From positions 2,112,539 through 2,176,538 of the forward strand of contig MU004185.1 of the NCBI GenBank assembly GCA_010093605.1: 64,000 nt of DNA, given 5' to 3'. Shown piece after piece: positions 43,769 to 54,601 of this stretch. The notes under the pieces are model-generated. The model ran no database searches, was not told the origin of the DNA, and saw only the letters and a list, made by a program, of their open reading frames with translations. Position numbers and translations under genes: made by a program. The stretch's first letter is position 1. Each line of letters opens with the position of its first letter. The stretch comes from Lophium mytilinum. Lineage: Eukaryota > Ascomycota > Dothideomycetes > Mytilinidiales > Mytilinidiaceae.

Positions 43769-44285
43769 CTGAAGAAGAATTTGATAGATTAGGCAACACT
43801 ATACTGATCACGTGTGGCTTTGTGCTTTCTCATCCTTTTCAGCAGGGGGAATTTTGGCACTTAGCAATGGAACGTTCTCATTCGATCGTTTTGATGCTAG
43901 AATCCATCGTGTTGGACACAAGGATGCGCTTTATAGCGAAAAGAGAGTGAATCTTTGAAGTGCAGGGGTCGTTTTCATTCCTCGGCTTCTCCGTATCAAG
44001 CTAGACCACCCGCGTGGAAGTGGAGTCTTCAATCTAAACCCCCTAACATCCATCGTCACGACAACACATCGTCAAGATCTAGACGTAGTTCCATCTCATA
44101 CGCAATCTTGCGAGATTTCTGCACGCAGTTGAGAGATTGAAAACTTGAATTTGGATCAATATCCATTCTACATCGTTGGCAGTGCATGCTTTCCACAGCC
44201 ATCCTCCTGTTACTGGGTAAAACAACTATCCTTTCTCAATCGCCTCTGTTAACAAAGAACATCGTCAAACTGGGTAACATGAAGC
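43769..44285. other. Intergenic stretch
   Basis: It holds the promoter of the TDP2-like gene, including ATCACGTG at 43807-43814, and the 3' flank of the F-box gene. No other feature is recognised. Confidence 0.4.
43807..43814. promoter_or_regulatory. ATCACGTG box close to the TDP2-like start
   Basis: The site matches the RTCACGTG bHLH consensus and lies about 40 nt upstream of the ATG at 43768. Function is inferred from motif and position. Confidence 0.35.
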
Positions 44286-46547
44286 CTACGAATCGCCACC
44301 TTTCGGGAGCAAAGATCGCAGCTTTCTCCGGGGTCTTGTTCTCCTTGTCTGTCGATGTTGTTGAATTGTAGGAGGTGCGGCTGCTAACAAGAAATCAGGC
44401 GTAAATATGAATAGCGGGTGTATAACTGGAGGATTCATGGCACAAATTGCTTGACGTTGAGGGCTATTAGTCGGTTCCATACTCTGTTCAAGTGAGATAT
44501 TGCTTTGAGGTGGAATCCAGATTTGTGAGCCTTTTACAGCAATGTCTCGGAAGCATGTTATGGTATGGTGATCCCTTGAACCATATCTGGCGTTTGGATC
44601 GTGCCGTAAACATCCTTCGAACTCCTCTAGCTCTAAGCATTTAACCACAGCGTGGTTTTCTTCGCCTGATGCCCTATTTGCTTCCACTAGGAAACTACGT
44701 TGCCAGCTTATCATGGAGCAACGATCATTGCATCGTTCGTTGGACACCATCGCGCCAACAGACAAAGTAAGTTTCTTCAGGCGAAGGCAGGAAGATGACG
44801 ACCATAGATCGTTCCAAATTTGCAGGCACCTTCGGTCGGAGACTGGCTTGCGGAAGGCTTTCTGGTTGAACTTCTCCAGCTCGACAAGAAGTCCGAGGGT
44901 TTTGATAAACCACAGCGATCTAGAGATGCATTTCATGTATTTGAGCAGCTGTGTTTTGTAAATCGTCAGCCGCAATACCTCTCAATCTCTGATATAGTGC
45001 TTGTCACGGTCTGTGTGGCCTTATCTGCGGCAGACAGACGTGCTTCGACACGTTTCCAAAAGCTGTGCTTACCTCTTTATCCTTATACGGGACATCAACA
45101 GCGAGGCTACGGAGACGAGGGCAAGTCTCCCCCAGTAGCCTCAAAGATGCCACACTGATGATGGACCTAGGAGAGGGACCCAAAGTACCTGGCTCATTCT
45201 CGTGAAGAGTAAGAGAACGTAAGGACCGACCGAGGTGACCAAAAAGATCTCTGTCGGTTTCGTTGTCACCGGAAACCATGACTGGGAGGCCGTTCCAAAG
45301 CTCAAGGTCTTCCAGGTTAGACTGCGAAAATAACGAGGATCTAACATTGTCGAAGTCAGTCTTCCTTCTGCATGACTTGTCTACATCGAGGTGAGAAGTG
45401 TCGAGCCCAAGTGTCAAGGCTCGAAGTTGAACATCCTCGGACGCAATGACGCTGAGCAAAGTTGGGCAGGTAAAGTGAGCCTCGCGGAGATCTTTCCACG
45501 AAATCATCTTTCCAAGTTGCACCTCTTCGAGATGGAGCAAAGCTTGCTGGCCAGGGCCGCACATGCACATATTGGTAAGGCGTAAGCTTCTTAGCCTTAA
45601 CGGACCTCGAGCGGAATCGAAGAAGTCCGTCATCCAGCGGAAGTCGGTGAGGGTAGTAAAGTCATCGCCATCGTGCCGTAACGCATCGTGTCGTGGATAG
45701 ATTCTGCCTGCAGCATGGACTTGAAGGCTTTTGAGCGGCGATTTTGATATCAGCTTTCCAAGGGATCGAAGTACGCCATTCTTGTTCGAAGTGTCGTCCC
45801 AAGCTGGCACCACTACTCCGAGACTCACTAAGTTTGATGCAATTGATCGCAAGCCCGATAGACTTTTGAGCGTCTGGATGGAAGGAAAGACTATGTCCCA
45901 AGAGCTGCGATCTCCACTATCCTCAGCCCGCAGTTGCATATTCACTCGACAGTTGGGATGTCTGCGTAAGGCATCAAGGATGCAGTCTGGGATCCGAGGT
46001 TTGGCGGCCCAACTACTCAAGCATTAGCCACCCCGGGCGATGACATAGTTGCGCTAGACACGTACGTGAAGTTCGAAAGTGACAGTTTTGGAATCAGAGC
46101 AGCGAACTGATCGAGCTGTGCCCAGGTAAGGTCACTCCGACGCTCTAAGCACCCATATTCTCCGCGATTGAGATCCCGGAACTCGTAATCCAGGAAAGGC
46201 TCGATTCGATGAACTGGAAGAAGGCCTGAGCAGTAGACGTCCAAGACACGAATGCGATGAAGCCGTTGCTGGAATCTGGAGTCATGTTCAATACGTTGGA
46301 ACAGTCGAACGTTGCGCGCGTGCGACCCCGGACTCAGTACAATGTGGTCGATGTCGCCTTCCAATATACGTTGAGCTATTTCATGCCATACTTTGGAAAC
46401 GAGACACACGTTGAGGAGGCTTGGGTGATCTGATGACCAAACCTAGAAGAGTATGTTAGGCACGGAGCTAATGTAGGCTTGTTGGAGGCTGCGGCGAGAT
46501 ACCTCCTGGAAAATGTAGTAAAGAATATCGGTACTAGTTTTTTCCAT
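44286..46547 (-). CDS. F-box / LRR-like protein (about 696 aa, four exons)
   Basis: Minus-strand exons 46503-46547, 46066-46442, 45040-46015 and 44286-44978 keep one open frame. The 15-codon exon 1 (MEKTSTDILYYIFQE) joins VWSSDHPSLLNVCLVSKVWHEIA to form an F-box-like start. Exon 3 is rich in Leu repeats: SLRLTNMCMCGPG, EVQLGKMISWKDLREAHFTCPTL and LRLLGETCPRLRSLAVDV. The last join (AAGCAC|GTCTGT donor) is weak; if it is not used, the protein ends after about 477 residues at HRP. The final 60 residues of the longer form are less ordered. These proteins are likely SCF adaptors with unknown target. The gene is head-to-head with another F-box gene, 226 nt apart. Confidence 0.7.
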
Positions 46548-46773
46548 AATGGGTGGTCGAAGGGAACTATTTAGGAAGCTTGCAGGGAAAGTAATCTTAA
46601 ATGTCACGATATGGACTGCTGGCGGGATCGAGAAGTGAGGAGGCCGGGATGCGACTTTGCGGCGCAGAATAGGCTTACTATCACGCGTGATCTCGCTAAC
46701 AAATTATCTTGCTACCTAGAAGCCTGGCTTCGACCTTACGTCTCTCAAGCCTCATCGCTACGCGCAAAGCATT

Positions 46774-48408
46774 ATGGCAACCTCGCTTTTACATATGCCC
46801 GCAGAGATCGTCGAATTGATTGCAGGCCATCTAGGCCTTTCTGATCTCCGCAGCCTACGCTTCGCCTGCAGAGACGTCAACGCGAAAGTCACTGCGAGTC
46901 GCCGCTTCGAAGGCTTTTGCGTTCACAAAAATGTCGAGTTGCGGAAGTCTAACATGGAAGAGCTAGGAGATCGGCTTTGCAAGCCAGGTGTTCAAAAGCA
47001 TCTGGAGCATTTGACAATCACGGGTGTTCTCATTGTCACGAAAGGCCTGGAGCGCATTATTCGGGAGAAGACAAAACCGGCCAATCTTGAAGATCCTTGT
47101 GGCATGAGGCGTGACATGATTGGCAATCGCTCCAATCCACAACGTGTTGCAGCTTCTCAGTCTGAGGTGAAAGACGCTGAGTCTCAGCTGTCTGACTTCA
47201 AAGGGGAAATCCATACTGTCGACACAGAGCGAACGGCCGGTCATGATTCTATTGCCCTGGCTGATTTATTCCAAACCATCAAGACGCACTGCAAAGCGGC
47301 TGGGCTCAAGAGTCTTACTCTCGATCTGGTTGTCCGTAGAGAGCAGACTACTGTCCTGTCGCCAGCCTTGGGTGCACCATTTCGACAGGTCTGGGAGACC
47401 GCGCAACATGTTCTTTCCGTCTCGCTGCAAGCCTGGCATCGTAGCGCTATCAGGATAGAACGCCTGGATGTCTTCTCTGAGACAGAAGCCTGCGGGGTAC
47501 AGGCCTACACTTTGGCTGCCCTCCAGAATCAAATTGACTTCAAAAACCTCTTCGGACTAAGGGCGTTGTCTCTGAGCATTAGCAACCGAATCCTTCCCCT
47601 CAGTGCCTCCGAACAGATTCGCAATGCCGATGCGGATGAGGAGCGTCTAGACCGACTAAGTATCATGCGCGAAAACGAACAGCTGTATGCGAACGCCCAG
47701 CAAAGTCACGCGGCGCTCAGGGAAGAACGTATGAGATTGCTGAATGACCCAGATAATACTACCGGACTCGCAGACTGGCTGCGACGGACGACAAGCCTAG
47801 AAGAGCTATCTATCCGTAATTACTGGGTACTCAATAGTTTCGATACCTCTGCTCCCGCTCATGCTAGCCGCAAAGCCTTGGTTGGATACCTCGCGGAAAC
47901 CGCACCACTTCCGAACTTGCGCAGCTTAATTTTGCGGAGCGCGGACATCGAAATCGGCGCGCTCCTAACACTTCTGAGAAACAGTCCACGCTTGAAGTCA
48001 CTCGCCATGCGAGATGTGACCCTAAATGCATCGAACGGCCAAAGTTGGAGGACAGCGTTTGCCCATATAACCTCCCACGGCGCGGAATTGACCGATGTCT
48101 ACTTTGACAATCTCTTCGAGGAGACTGAATGGCAGCACAGCTACCTCACTTGTTTTACCCCAGGTACCGAGCCTGGGTACAGCATCGGCAGCGGTGAAGA
48201 TGGAAGTGCTCGATTGCGAAGATTAGGACTAGTACATTGGGACTTCTGCATGCCGAGCGCAAACGGCGTGAATGCATTCGAACTTCACCGGCGAGAGGAC
48301 GTTCTAAGAAGCATTGAATACCAGCTCAACCCACAGTATATCGCTGGCTCGGTGCAGAACTCAATGTGGCTGGAACAACGAAGGCGCAATCACGGTCCTT
48401 TGGGATAA
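46774..48408 (+). CDS. F-box protein, unknown target (544 aa)
   Basis: Single exon. Residues of about 8-45 are an F-box (LLHMPAEIVELIAGHLGL, DLRSLRFACRDVNAKV). The remainder has segments such as LPNLRSLILRSADIEI and SPRLKSLAMRDVTL that resemble irregular leucine-rich repeats, plus a charged helical segment at about residues 285-320. Many paralogues of this type exist in filamentous fungi. The substrate is unknown. The initiator ATG is preceded by AGCATT. Confidence 0.87.
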   Translation: MATSLLHMPAEIVELIAGHLGLSDLRSLRFACRDVNAKVTASRRFEGFCVHKNVELRKSNMEELGDRLCKPGVQKHLEHLTITGVLIVTKGLERIIREKTKPANLEDPCGMRRDMIGNRSNPQRVAASQSEVKDAESQLSDFKGEIHTVDTERTAGHDSIALADLFQTIKTHCKAAGLKSLTLDLVVRREQTTVLSPALGAPFRQVWETAQHVLSVSLQAWHRSAIRIERLDVFSETEACGVQAYTLAALQNQIDFKNLFGLRALSLSISNRILPLSASEQIRNADADEERLDRLSIMRENEQLYANAQQSHAALREERMRLLNDPDNTTGLADWLRRTTSLEELSIRNYWVLNSFDTSAPAHASRKALVGYLAETAPLPNLRSLILRSADIEIGALLTLLRNSPRLKSLAMRDVTLNASNGQSWRTAFAHITSHGAELTDVYFDNLFEETEWQHSYLTCFTPGTEPGYSIGSGEDGSARLRRLGLVHWDFCMPSANGVNAFELHRREDVLRSIEYQLNPQYIAGSVQNSMWLEQRRRNHGPLG

Positions 48409-49364
48409 AGTTGACTCCTTGAAGAGTAAGCAAGCTCGACTTAGAAAGAATACGCGTCGTTGCTATGGTCAACTAACCTAGCAACCAGGGCCCTCGTCGA
48501 AGGAAACTTTTCAAGGTCTAGGACATAAGGGAATCGCACGGGAAAAACGCAATCGAACCATTCCGTCTCTAGAGTTACAGTATTTCCTGGGAGACTAATA
48601 CAACTCGATCGGCTTTCGTAAATGAACACATCAAGACGACCTGCAAGATGAAAGGGTTTCTCTCACATGATGGCCTCATCGCACTCTATCACGAATCTCG
48701 GGCGCGTTCGGAGATGCAACAAGCAGCCGGATCATTCCGCAGTGACAGAATAGTATGCCTACACACGTTGCATGTGTGCTCCCGAGAAGAGCTTTCACTA
48801 CATAGTACATATCATGAGGCCTCATCGTCGTTACCGTTATGTGAGAAATAATGAGGAAGTCATGCTGATTTTGGGGCTTGTCTGGATCGCACTCCCATCC
48901 CTGCCATCTAATGTGTTCAATCAGGGCGCATTCGGACGGTGACATGGTTTGCAAATGAGTTCGTTTGCAGAAATTCCTGCTGCCTAGTCCTAGCTAGCAG
49001 CAGACCATGCTATTACTACCCTTTGACGCTGGGAGCCCGGAGCTACCAGAGGTGAAGGACGACTACAGAAAGCCCTCGATGCGATCCTACCAGCTCGAGA
49101 CAAAGCGGAGTCATCTGCTATAACAGGTGACTGGATTTCAATGAAACTGGGCTCTTTTTACAAGGTTGGTCTACCCCTGCCAACCCTGACCTACCCAGAC
49201 AGAATCCTTCGTGATAGTGCGAGGCTCAGCCTCGCTGCTAGCCGAGCGGCCGAATACTAAAGCAAGCAATCCCTCCAATGTCGAAGCGCGACAGTGAAGA
49301 GGTTCGACTTACTTCTACTTGCGTCCTTCAAACCTCAAATCGCGGTATCCCGCTTTACGCGAAG
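48409..49364. other. Intergenic stretch
   Basis: About 950 nt between two plus-strand genes. Open frames at 48441-48954 appear random. The GCCGAGCGG box at 49240 recalls a tRNA A-box but no tRNA fold follows. Confidence 0.4.
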
Positions 49365-50591
49365 ATGCGATGCGGAATTATCTACGCTCTGGCCGTATTG
49401 TTGCTCTTGGAATGTACAACAGATGCAGCCTCCGGGATTAACACGGAAGACTGGCTTGTCTCCCAAAACAAGGACCTGGCATTGGCTGGCACGATCGATC
49501 TGACGCTAGGAATCGACTATGCAGGCGGTATACGAATGTATGGCTTCGCCGGCACTCACTTCACCGGGGCGACCATTTGGAGGTTGATCGAAGGGACTAT
49601 CGAAGGAGAATACACCTTTCACGCATACGACGATCTAGACAACATCCTAGCAGTAGCCGGGAATAATACCGATGACTATGTCTCACATATGTACCCCAGC
49701 CAATATGTCTCAACCTTCATAGGAAACCCGATCGGGAGTTGGCAGGTGACTCAATACGATGATGGATCGTATGCCTTCTTCGTTCCTGGCACAAATGCGG
49801 AGCTATCTCTCGCCATCCGAAGCGACAACATAGCTGAGATTTCGTCGGACTGGGAGAACGGGAGCCCGCGTCACATTTGGTATCCTCAAGTTGCAATTGT
49901 GACTTCATCAATTGAGACTACCATCACTCTCACGTCTACGTCCTTTCTGGCTGGGGCAACAGGAACGGCTGCAACAGTGACCGTCGGAGGAGAAACTATA
50001 ACAGCTTATTCGGTGCAGTCTCTCACAGTAACGGAGGTATTTTGATTTTTATGAAATCCGATTCGTTTCCATGCCACCCGCGCGCTACTAGTATTGTCGT
50101 GTCGTTTTACCTGCTACCTTTCTTAGAAACCCCTTTAAAGACATATGGGACAAAAGCTGACCCACTTATCGCAGACGGTGACAGTAAACGCAAACGTCCA
50201 ACGTCGCCTCCACAAACGTAGCGATCCTACCCTTACTTCTTATATCACCTCGAGAGCCTACGAGACTGTCACTCAGTTGATCAGCGGTATAGTCACTATC
50301 ACCGAAGAGCCAGTCACCATCGTCGCGGTGAAGACGAGCGTATTCACAGAAACACATACCGAAATGATTGGTCACTCGCCTTCCAGCGCCTCCGGAGTGG
50401 CCCCAAGTAGCGGTTCGTCCCCTGCCACTGCAGCCACTACACCAGCAAGTACTGTTCTAGCGCCTCCAACTTCTACCTCGTCCGTGGTTGCGACATCGAC
50501 CTCTGCCGCTAATCAGAAACGCTCTGGGACGTCTGGGCTTCTATTGCGCTGCTCTACCGCTTTACTACTCACGGCCTGGGCATTTTGGTAG
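49365..50591 (+). CDS. Secreted GPI-anchored Ser/Thr-rich protein (362 aa)
   Basis: Exons 49365-50036 and 50175-50591, joined in phase 0 (TVTE|TVTVNA) across a 138-nt intron. I chose the ATG at 49365 because it opens a signal peptide (MRCGIIYALAVLLLLECTTDAAS). The mature domain of about 190 residues is rich in Gly/Tyr/Thr (GGIRMYGFAG, GEYTFHAYDDLDN, GSYAFFVPGT) and could be a small beta-sandwich. A Ser/Thr/Ala linker then leads to NQKRSGTSG and a hydrophobic C-terminus (LLLRCSTALLLTAWAFW), the pattern of a GPI-attachment signal. It is a likely cell-wall or plasma-membrane surface protein. The family is not recognised. Confidence 0.78.
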
Positions 50592-51323
50592 CCTATGCGG
50601 ATTTCGTACGTGTCATTCAGTTGTTGTTTGATTTAGGGAACATATTCTGAGTTAACTTGGACACTATTAGCTGAAACCTCCTCGTATTCTATAATCTGCC
50701 TCATAGTCTCCTATTTATTTACAACGTTAAAGTTGGTGAGTAAGAAGATGGAGACTTTGCATAGTCACGTGCTGCCCTTTTCTGTCCACAACGAAATATT
50801 GAACGCCAGTGTGCCCGTAAATTATTTTTACACATGATGACCCGAAGAGCATGTAAATATCATTGCAAATGGAGAATGGTAAGCGTGTGGAAGGTCTTGG
50901 CTCTGCAAGTGTGAAGCGCAGCGTCGAGTGTCGTACTTTGAAAGAACGGGGTGGGTTGCTGGAAGCTTTCAGAAGATGACAAACCTACCTCTAAATGTAA
51001 AGGTAAGGAGAAATTGTTTGAAGATCAATACAACGCTGAATATTATCCTGAACAGCAGCATTGAGTCATGGTTCATTCGTGGGGTAGTTCGCATGAGTCG
51101 TAAGTCCTGCTGGCCCAAGCTCCTTCAACCCTTTTCGCGATAGACTCTCATCCATCAGCCTCTTCCCCATCCTCCCTCTCTCCATCATCTTAAATCTTCC
51201 AGTCAGCCAGCCTACAGCCTACTTTGGTATTTCTAGTTTTGATATCGCCATGTCGGATGTCAAACACATGAAAAGACTCACGATGAAACCACAAGTAAGA
51301 ACTACAAAGTACTCTTAGCTACC
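50592..51323. other. Intergenic stretch between convergent genes
   Basis: A CACGTG is at 50766 within GTCACGTG. No gene is recognised; the open frame at 50928-51143 appears random. Confidence 0.4.
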
Positions 51324-52532
51324 TCAAAGCTTGCCTCTAACCCCGGAGAAGACATCCCCTAACCACTCCCAAGTCGCAAACGTCATAATCCCAGGGTCAG
51401 TGCCAAATTGTGCATCGAGGAAGCAATCGATATGGACCTCGTTCTCACATTCAACAAATCTGACACTAACACCTGCGTCCTTCAGCTTCGACGCAAACTC
51501 TGTGTCATCGGTCAGGAAAAGCTCATGTCCTCCTGCGAGAACAATAGTCTCCTTAGCAGGGAGGTCCTTCCACCACGAAATATCAGCACCCAGAGGCTCG
51601 GTGTAGTTATTCTTCTCATCATCGTTCACAAATTTGCGCGTGAACCAGTGCAGGCCGTCAACTCCATGAATGTCTTTCGCGACGTTGTCTCGAAATGACT
51701 CAGCTTCGGTTGAAAAGGTCACCCAAGGACCGTTGAGTAGAAGGCCTGCTAACGGACCGGATAGGGAGAGAGGTTTGATGTCAGGGTGAGCGTGCATAAT
51801 TACTGATAGGACTGCTAGAGCAAGATTGGCGCCGGCAGAGTCGCCGCCCATTACGACCTGCGATCCATCAGTGAGTGCGTCGTGACCTCGCGGAACATGC
51901 TCACGTCTCTCGTCTTATAGCCTTTCGAAATAATGTGCCGCAGCACTTCTACGCCTTGCAGATACTGCACAGGGTATTTGGCTTCCATCGTCAGAGCTAC
52001 ACCATCAAGCGTCAGTTTTGATCTCGAAGCTTTGGATATGTGAAGGGAGCACTGACTATACTCCAGCAAGGCTATCACCACATTTTCGCCTCTTCGCTCC
52101 AGTTGCTTCTGGCATTCGATCAGGAATATTACATGTCCATCGAACATTGGAAGTCCGAAACCGCCCCCTTAGTCAACGTTAGCATCACGGGAAGCAATGT
52201 ATTCTAATAATCTCAATTCGATTTCTTGGGGGATTCAACAGGTAAGCATGCTCAATCTAGCGAATTCTCCAGGAAGGACACTCTTCGCAACCCGGATGTC
52301 TCTTACCATGGAAGTATAGTATAACTTTCTGTGCCGAACGATCTCCAATCCAATGTATGCGTGCGCCTGAACTATTGGGCACGTCGTCAACTTGCCAAGG
52401 TACATTATCCTTTTTACAACGAGACTCGATAATTGCAGCAGTCGGGACGGAGACAGCTTGCGATATCGACGGATCCACGAATGCTTTACGAAGGTCGACA
52501 TTGCGCGCGTCGTGTGCTGCGGATCGAGACAT
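51324..52532 (-). CDS. HSL-type alpha/beta-hydrolase (esterase/lipase, 320 aa)
   Basis: Minus-strand exons 52307-52532, 52057-52167, 51905-51996 and 51324-51857. Splicing assembles the oxyanion motif: YFHG at the end of exon 1 and GGFGLP at the start of exon 2 give HGGG. The nucleophile elbow GGDSAGAN lies at the beginning of exon 4; HELFLTDD holds the probable catalytic Asp and ENEVHIDCF the His. TLTMEAKYPVQYLQGVEVL fits the family. HSL-type enzymes hydrolyse short-chain esters, sterol acetates or xenobiotics. There is no signal peptide, so it is probably cytosolic. The gene starts MSRSAAHDARNVDLR; a longer start is possible. Confidence 0.9.
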
Positions 52533-53059
52533 GATGGACCTGTGAACGACGAACCTTCAAACAACGCAAACGACTGGAAGCTTCGAAGGCCTAACGAAGG
52601 GATTACAGTTCCTGCATGCGTTTATGAACATTTTTCCTTCGCTCACCGAACCCGAATGCTGTGTAACATCCGGAACCCCGCAAGCTTTTAGCCCCGAGAG
52701 TGGATATCGTTTTGCGTCGCTAAGCGTTTGCATTATCGTGCTCAACATTTGAAATTGATAGATCTACCCGGCGGACGACTTGTCGGTAACTTCGAATTAT
52801 GGGGTTCCCCGCTTCTGAGCTTTGTACCCCACATTCCACTTCTACGCGATCTACCAAACGCGAGGAACTGCATAGAACACCCAGTCAAAAGGATAGAGGT
52901 TATTATAAGGAGAAATAACGCTGAATTGTATATCTCGAGAAACTCAACCCAAAAGCCATCAACAAAAATGTTCCCTCCCATCCCGGCTTCTTCACCACAG
53001 CTACAACCAACGCCCCCACGATAATCCCGCCGGGTACTATAAACTCAAACAACCCCCGA
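52533..53059. other. Intergenic stretch
   Basis: This is the promoter of the esterase gene and the 3' flank of the reductase gene. No further feature is recognised. Confidence 0.4.
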
Positions 53060-53843
53060 TCACGCATTCCCCAGAACCGGCGCCTTCTTCACCCACTCCC
53101 TCTTCTCAATCTCCCCAAGCAACCACCTACACAACCCCTCCCTCGACAGCGTCGTCTTCCCCTTAAACTCCGGCGACAACGTCCCCACCACAACCTCCTT
53201 CTCCGGCCCCCCCTTCTCATCCTCCAAAAACGGCACCCGAAAAACCGTCCAATCCAAATCCGTCTGCGCCGCCACCTGCTCCGCAATCCCCTTCATCTCC
53301 GCATGCCCCTGCGGCACGATCAACGGCGGCATCTTCATGCTCAGATACCACCCCCACGACCGCACCTCGCCGGGGACCTCGAACGCGGGCGTCGAGAGCG
53401 CGAAGATGCGCTTAACCCCCGCGCCTCGCATGGCGTCGAAGACGTGCGGGAAGGCGTCGGCGATGGGGGTGGTTTTGGTGCGGGCGATGAGCGCGGAGAC
53501 GGTGGGGTAGGCGCCGAGGAAGGAGATGACGGTGGTTACGTCTTTCATGGCGGTGGAGAGGGCGACGGGGTCGGTCAGCGCGCCTTCGACGATGCGTACG
53601 TGGGAGGAAGCGCTGAACTCGGCGGGCACGCGGGCTTTGGAACGCGCGAAGAGAGTTAAGGTTGGAGCTGGGGATTGTTTGAGAGCGAGGCGGGTAAAGA
53701 TGAGGCCGGTAGCGCCTGGGGGGGGGGGGGGGGTATTGTTAGTATAATTCGTTTTAGGTAGTTTGAAGGAGAGATATTATGATAGAGAATGTTATACCTG
53801 TTGCGCCGAGAACGAGGATGTTGGATTTTGCGATTGACGACAT
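53060..53843 (-). CDS. NAD(P)-binding atypical SDR / NmrA-like reductase (233 aa)
   Basis: Minus-strand exon 1 (53798-53843) and exon 2 (53060-53715) join as VLGATG|ATGLIFTRLAL, giving the G-x-x-G-x-x-G dinucleotide motif. TLTLFARSKARVPAEFS supplies the Arg typical of NADP binding, and VRIVEGALTDPVAL, TTVISFLGAYP, KRIFALSTPAF and DLDWTVFRVPFL match atypical short-chain dehydrogenases. Such proteins are regulators or enzymes, often without the Tyr-x3-Lys pair, which I do not see. The intron's 3' end contains 16 consecutive G on the plus strand (53718-53733) directly before the acceptor. Codons change from C-ending to G-ending at about 53400. Confidence 0.9.
53718..53733. repeat. 16-nt homopolymer G tract (poly-C on the gene strand) at a splice acceptor
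   Basis: On the minus strand this run of C forms the polypyrimidine tract immediately before the CAG acceptor of the NmrA-like gene. Length variation by slippage or assembly error is likely. Confidence 0.9.
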
Positions 53844-54601
53844 GTTGGTGAATTGTGTGATGATGTATGAAGGTTCGATTCCTTTAGAAGGAGAGAGTTC
53901 GTTGTTGATTTAAGAATTGATAGCAAGAAAGAGCGTTCCACCTCGACTATATATATGCATTCTACGCTCGCCAATCAGCGGCGCTTCTTCGGTCCTATCA
54001 CCTTGAATTGCGGAGTGACAACCCGCCGAGCCGCAGAGGATCGGACGCTAGTAATACCTTTATCGCTCCTAATCGGCCCTGAAACGCAGAACAAGGGCAT
54101 TCGTAATGTCGTTATTGGATTGTTTCAATCCCGCCGTTTCTTGTGCGTGGAATTTAGTCCTCGCTAAAAGTCAAAGCCCGAGTTTGTCATCATGAACCCT
54201 GAGAGTTAGTACAGAAGATCCTACGCCGATTGGACCCTGCATATAATACAAGACGTCACGATAACACTTCTGTGGTGCAATTGAGGAGTTAGGCCGGTTT
54301 AACAAAAACATTATAGGTGTTCGTAGATTCATGCTTATATAGTGTGGGTAAGAACGATGTAAGGTGAAACTTGGTATCATAAGGTCTAGTCACATGATGA
54401 TATAGACAGAGTCACTTTACAAGAGCGGCTACCATTGGGATGACCGTTGAAAGCTATACTAGAATATAGATCAGGTTACACTGCCTCCAATGCCATCAGG
54501 CATGCAAGCATCCCCTTCCCACAGACAGGGAAGGAGACCTTCCACTTCTCGTCAACGACCCAGACCCCTGAGATATGACCCGGACGATGTAAACCCTTCC
54601 T
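53844..54601. other. Intergenic stretch
   Basis: It includes the promoter of the NmrA-like gene, with TATATATATGCA around 53945, and the 3' flank of the membrane-protein gene. No other feature is seen. Confidence 0.4.

Noticed and set aside
49236-49312. TAGCCGAGCGG followed by GGTTCGACTT, resembling tRNA A- and B-boxes
   Set aside because: The T-arm and acceptor stem do not pair.
53868-53884. GGTTCGATTCC, resembling a tRNA B-box
   Set aside because: No A-box or cloverleaf precedes it; it lies just upstream of the NmrA-like start.
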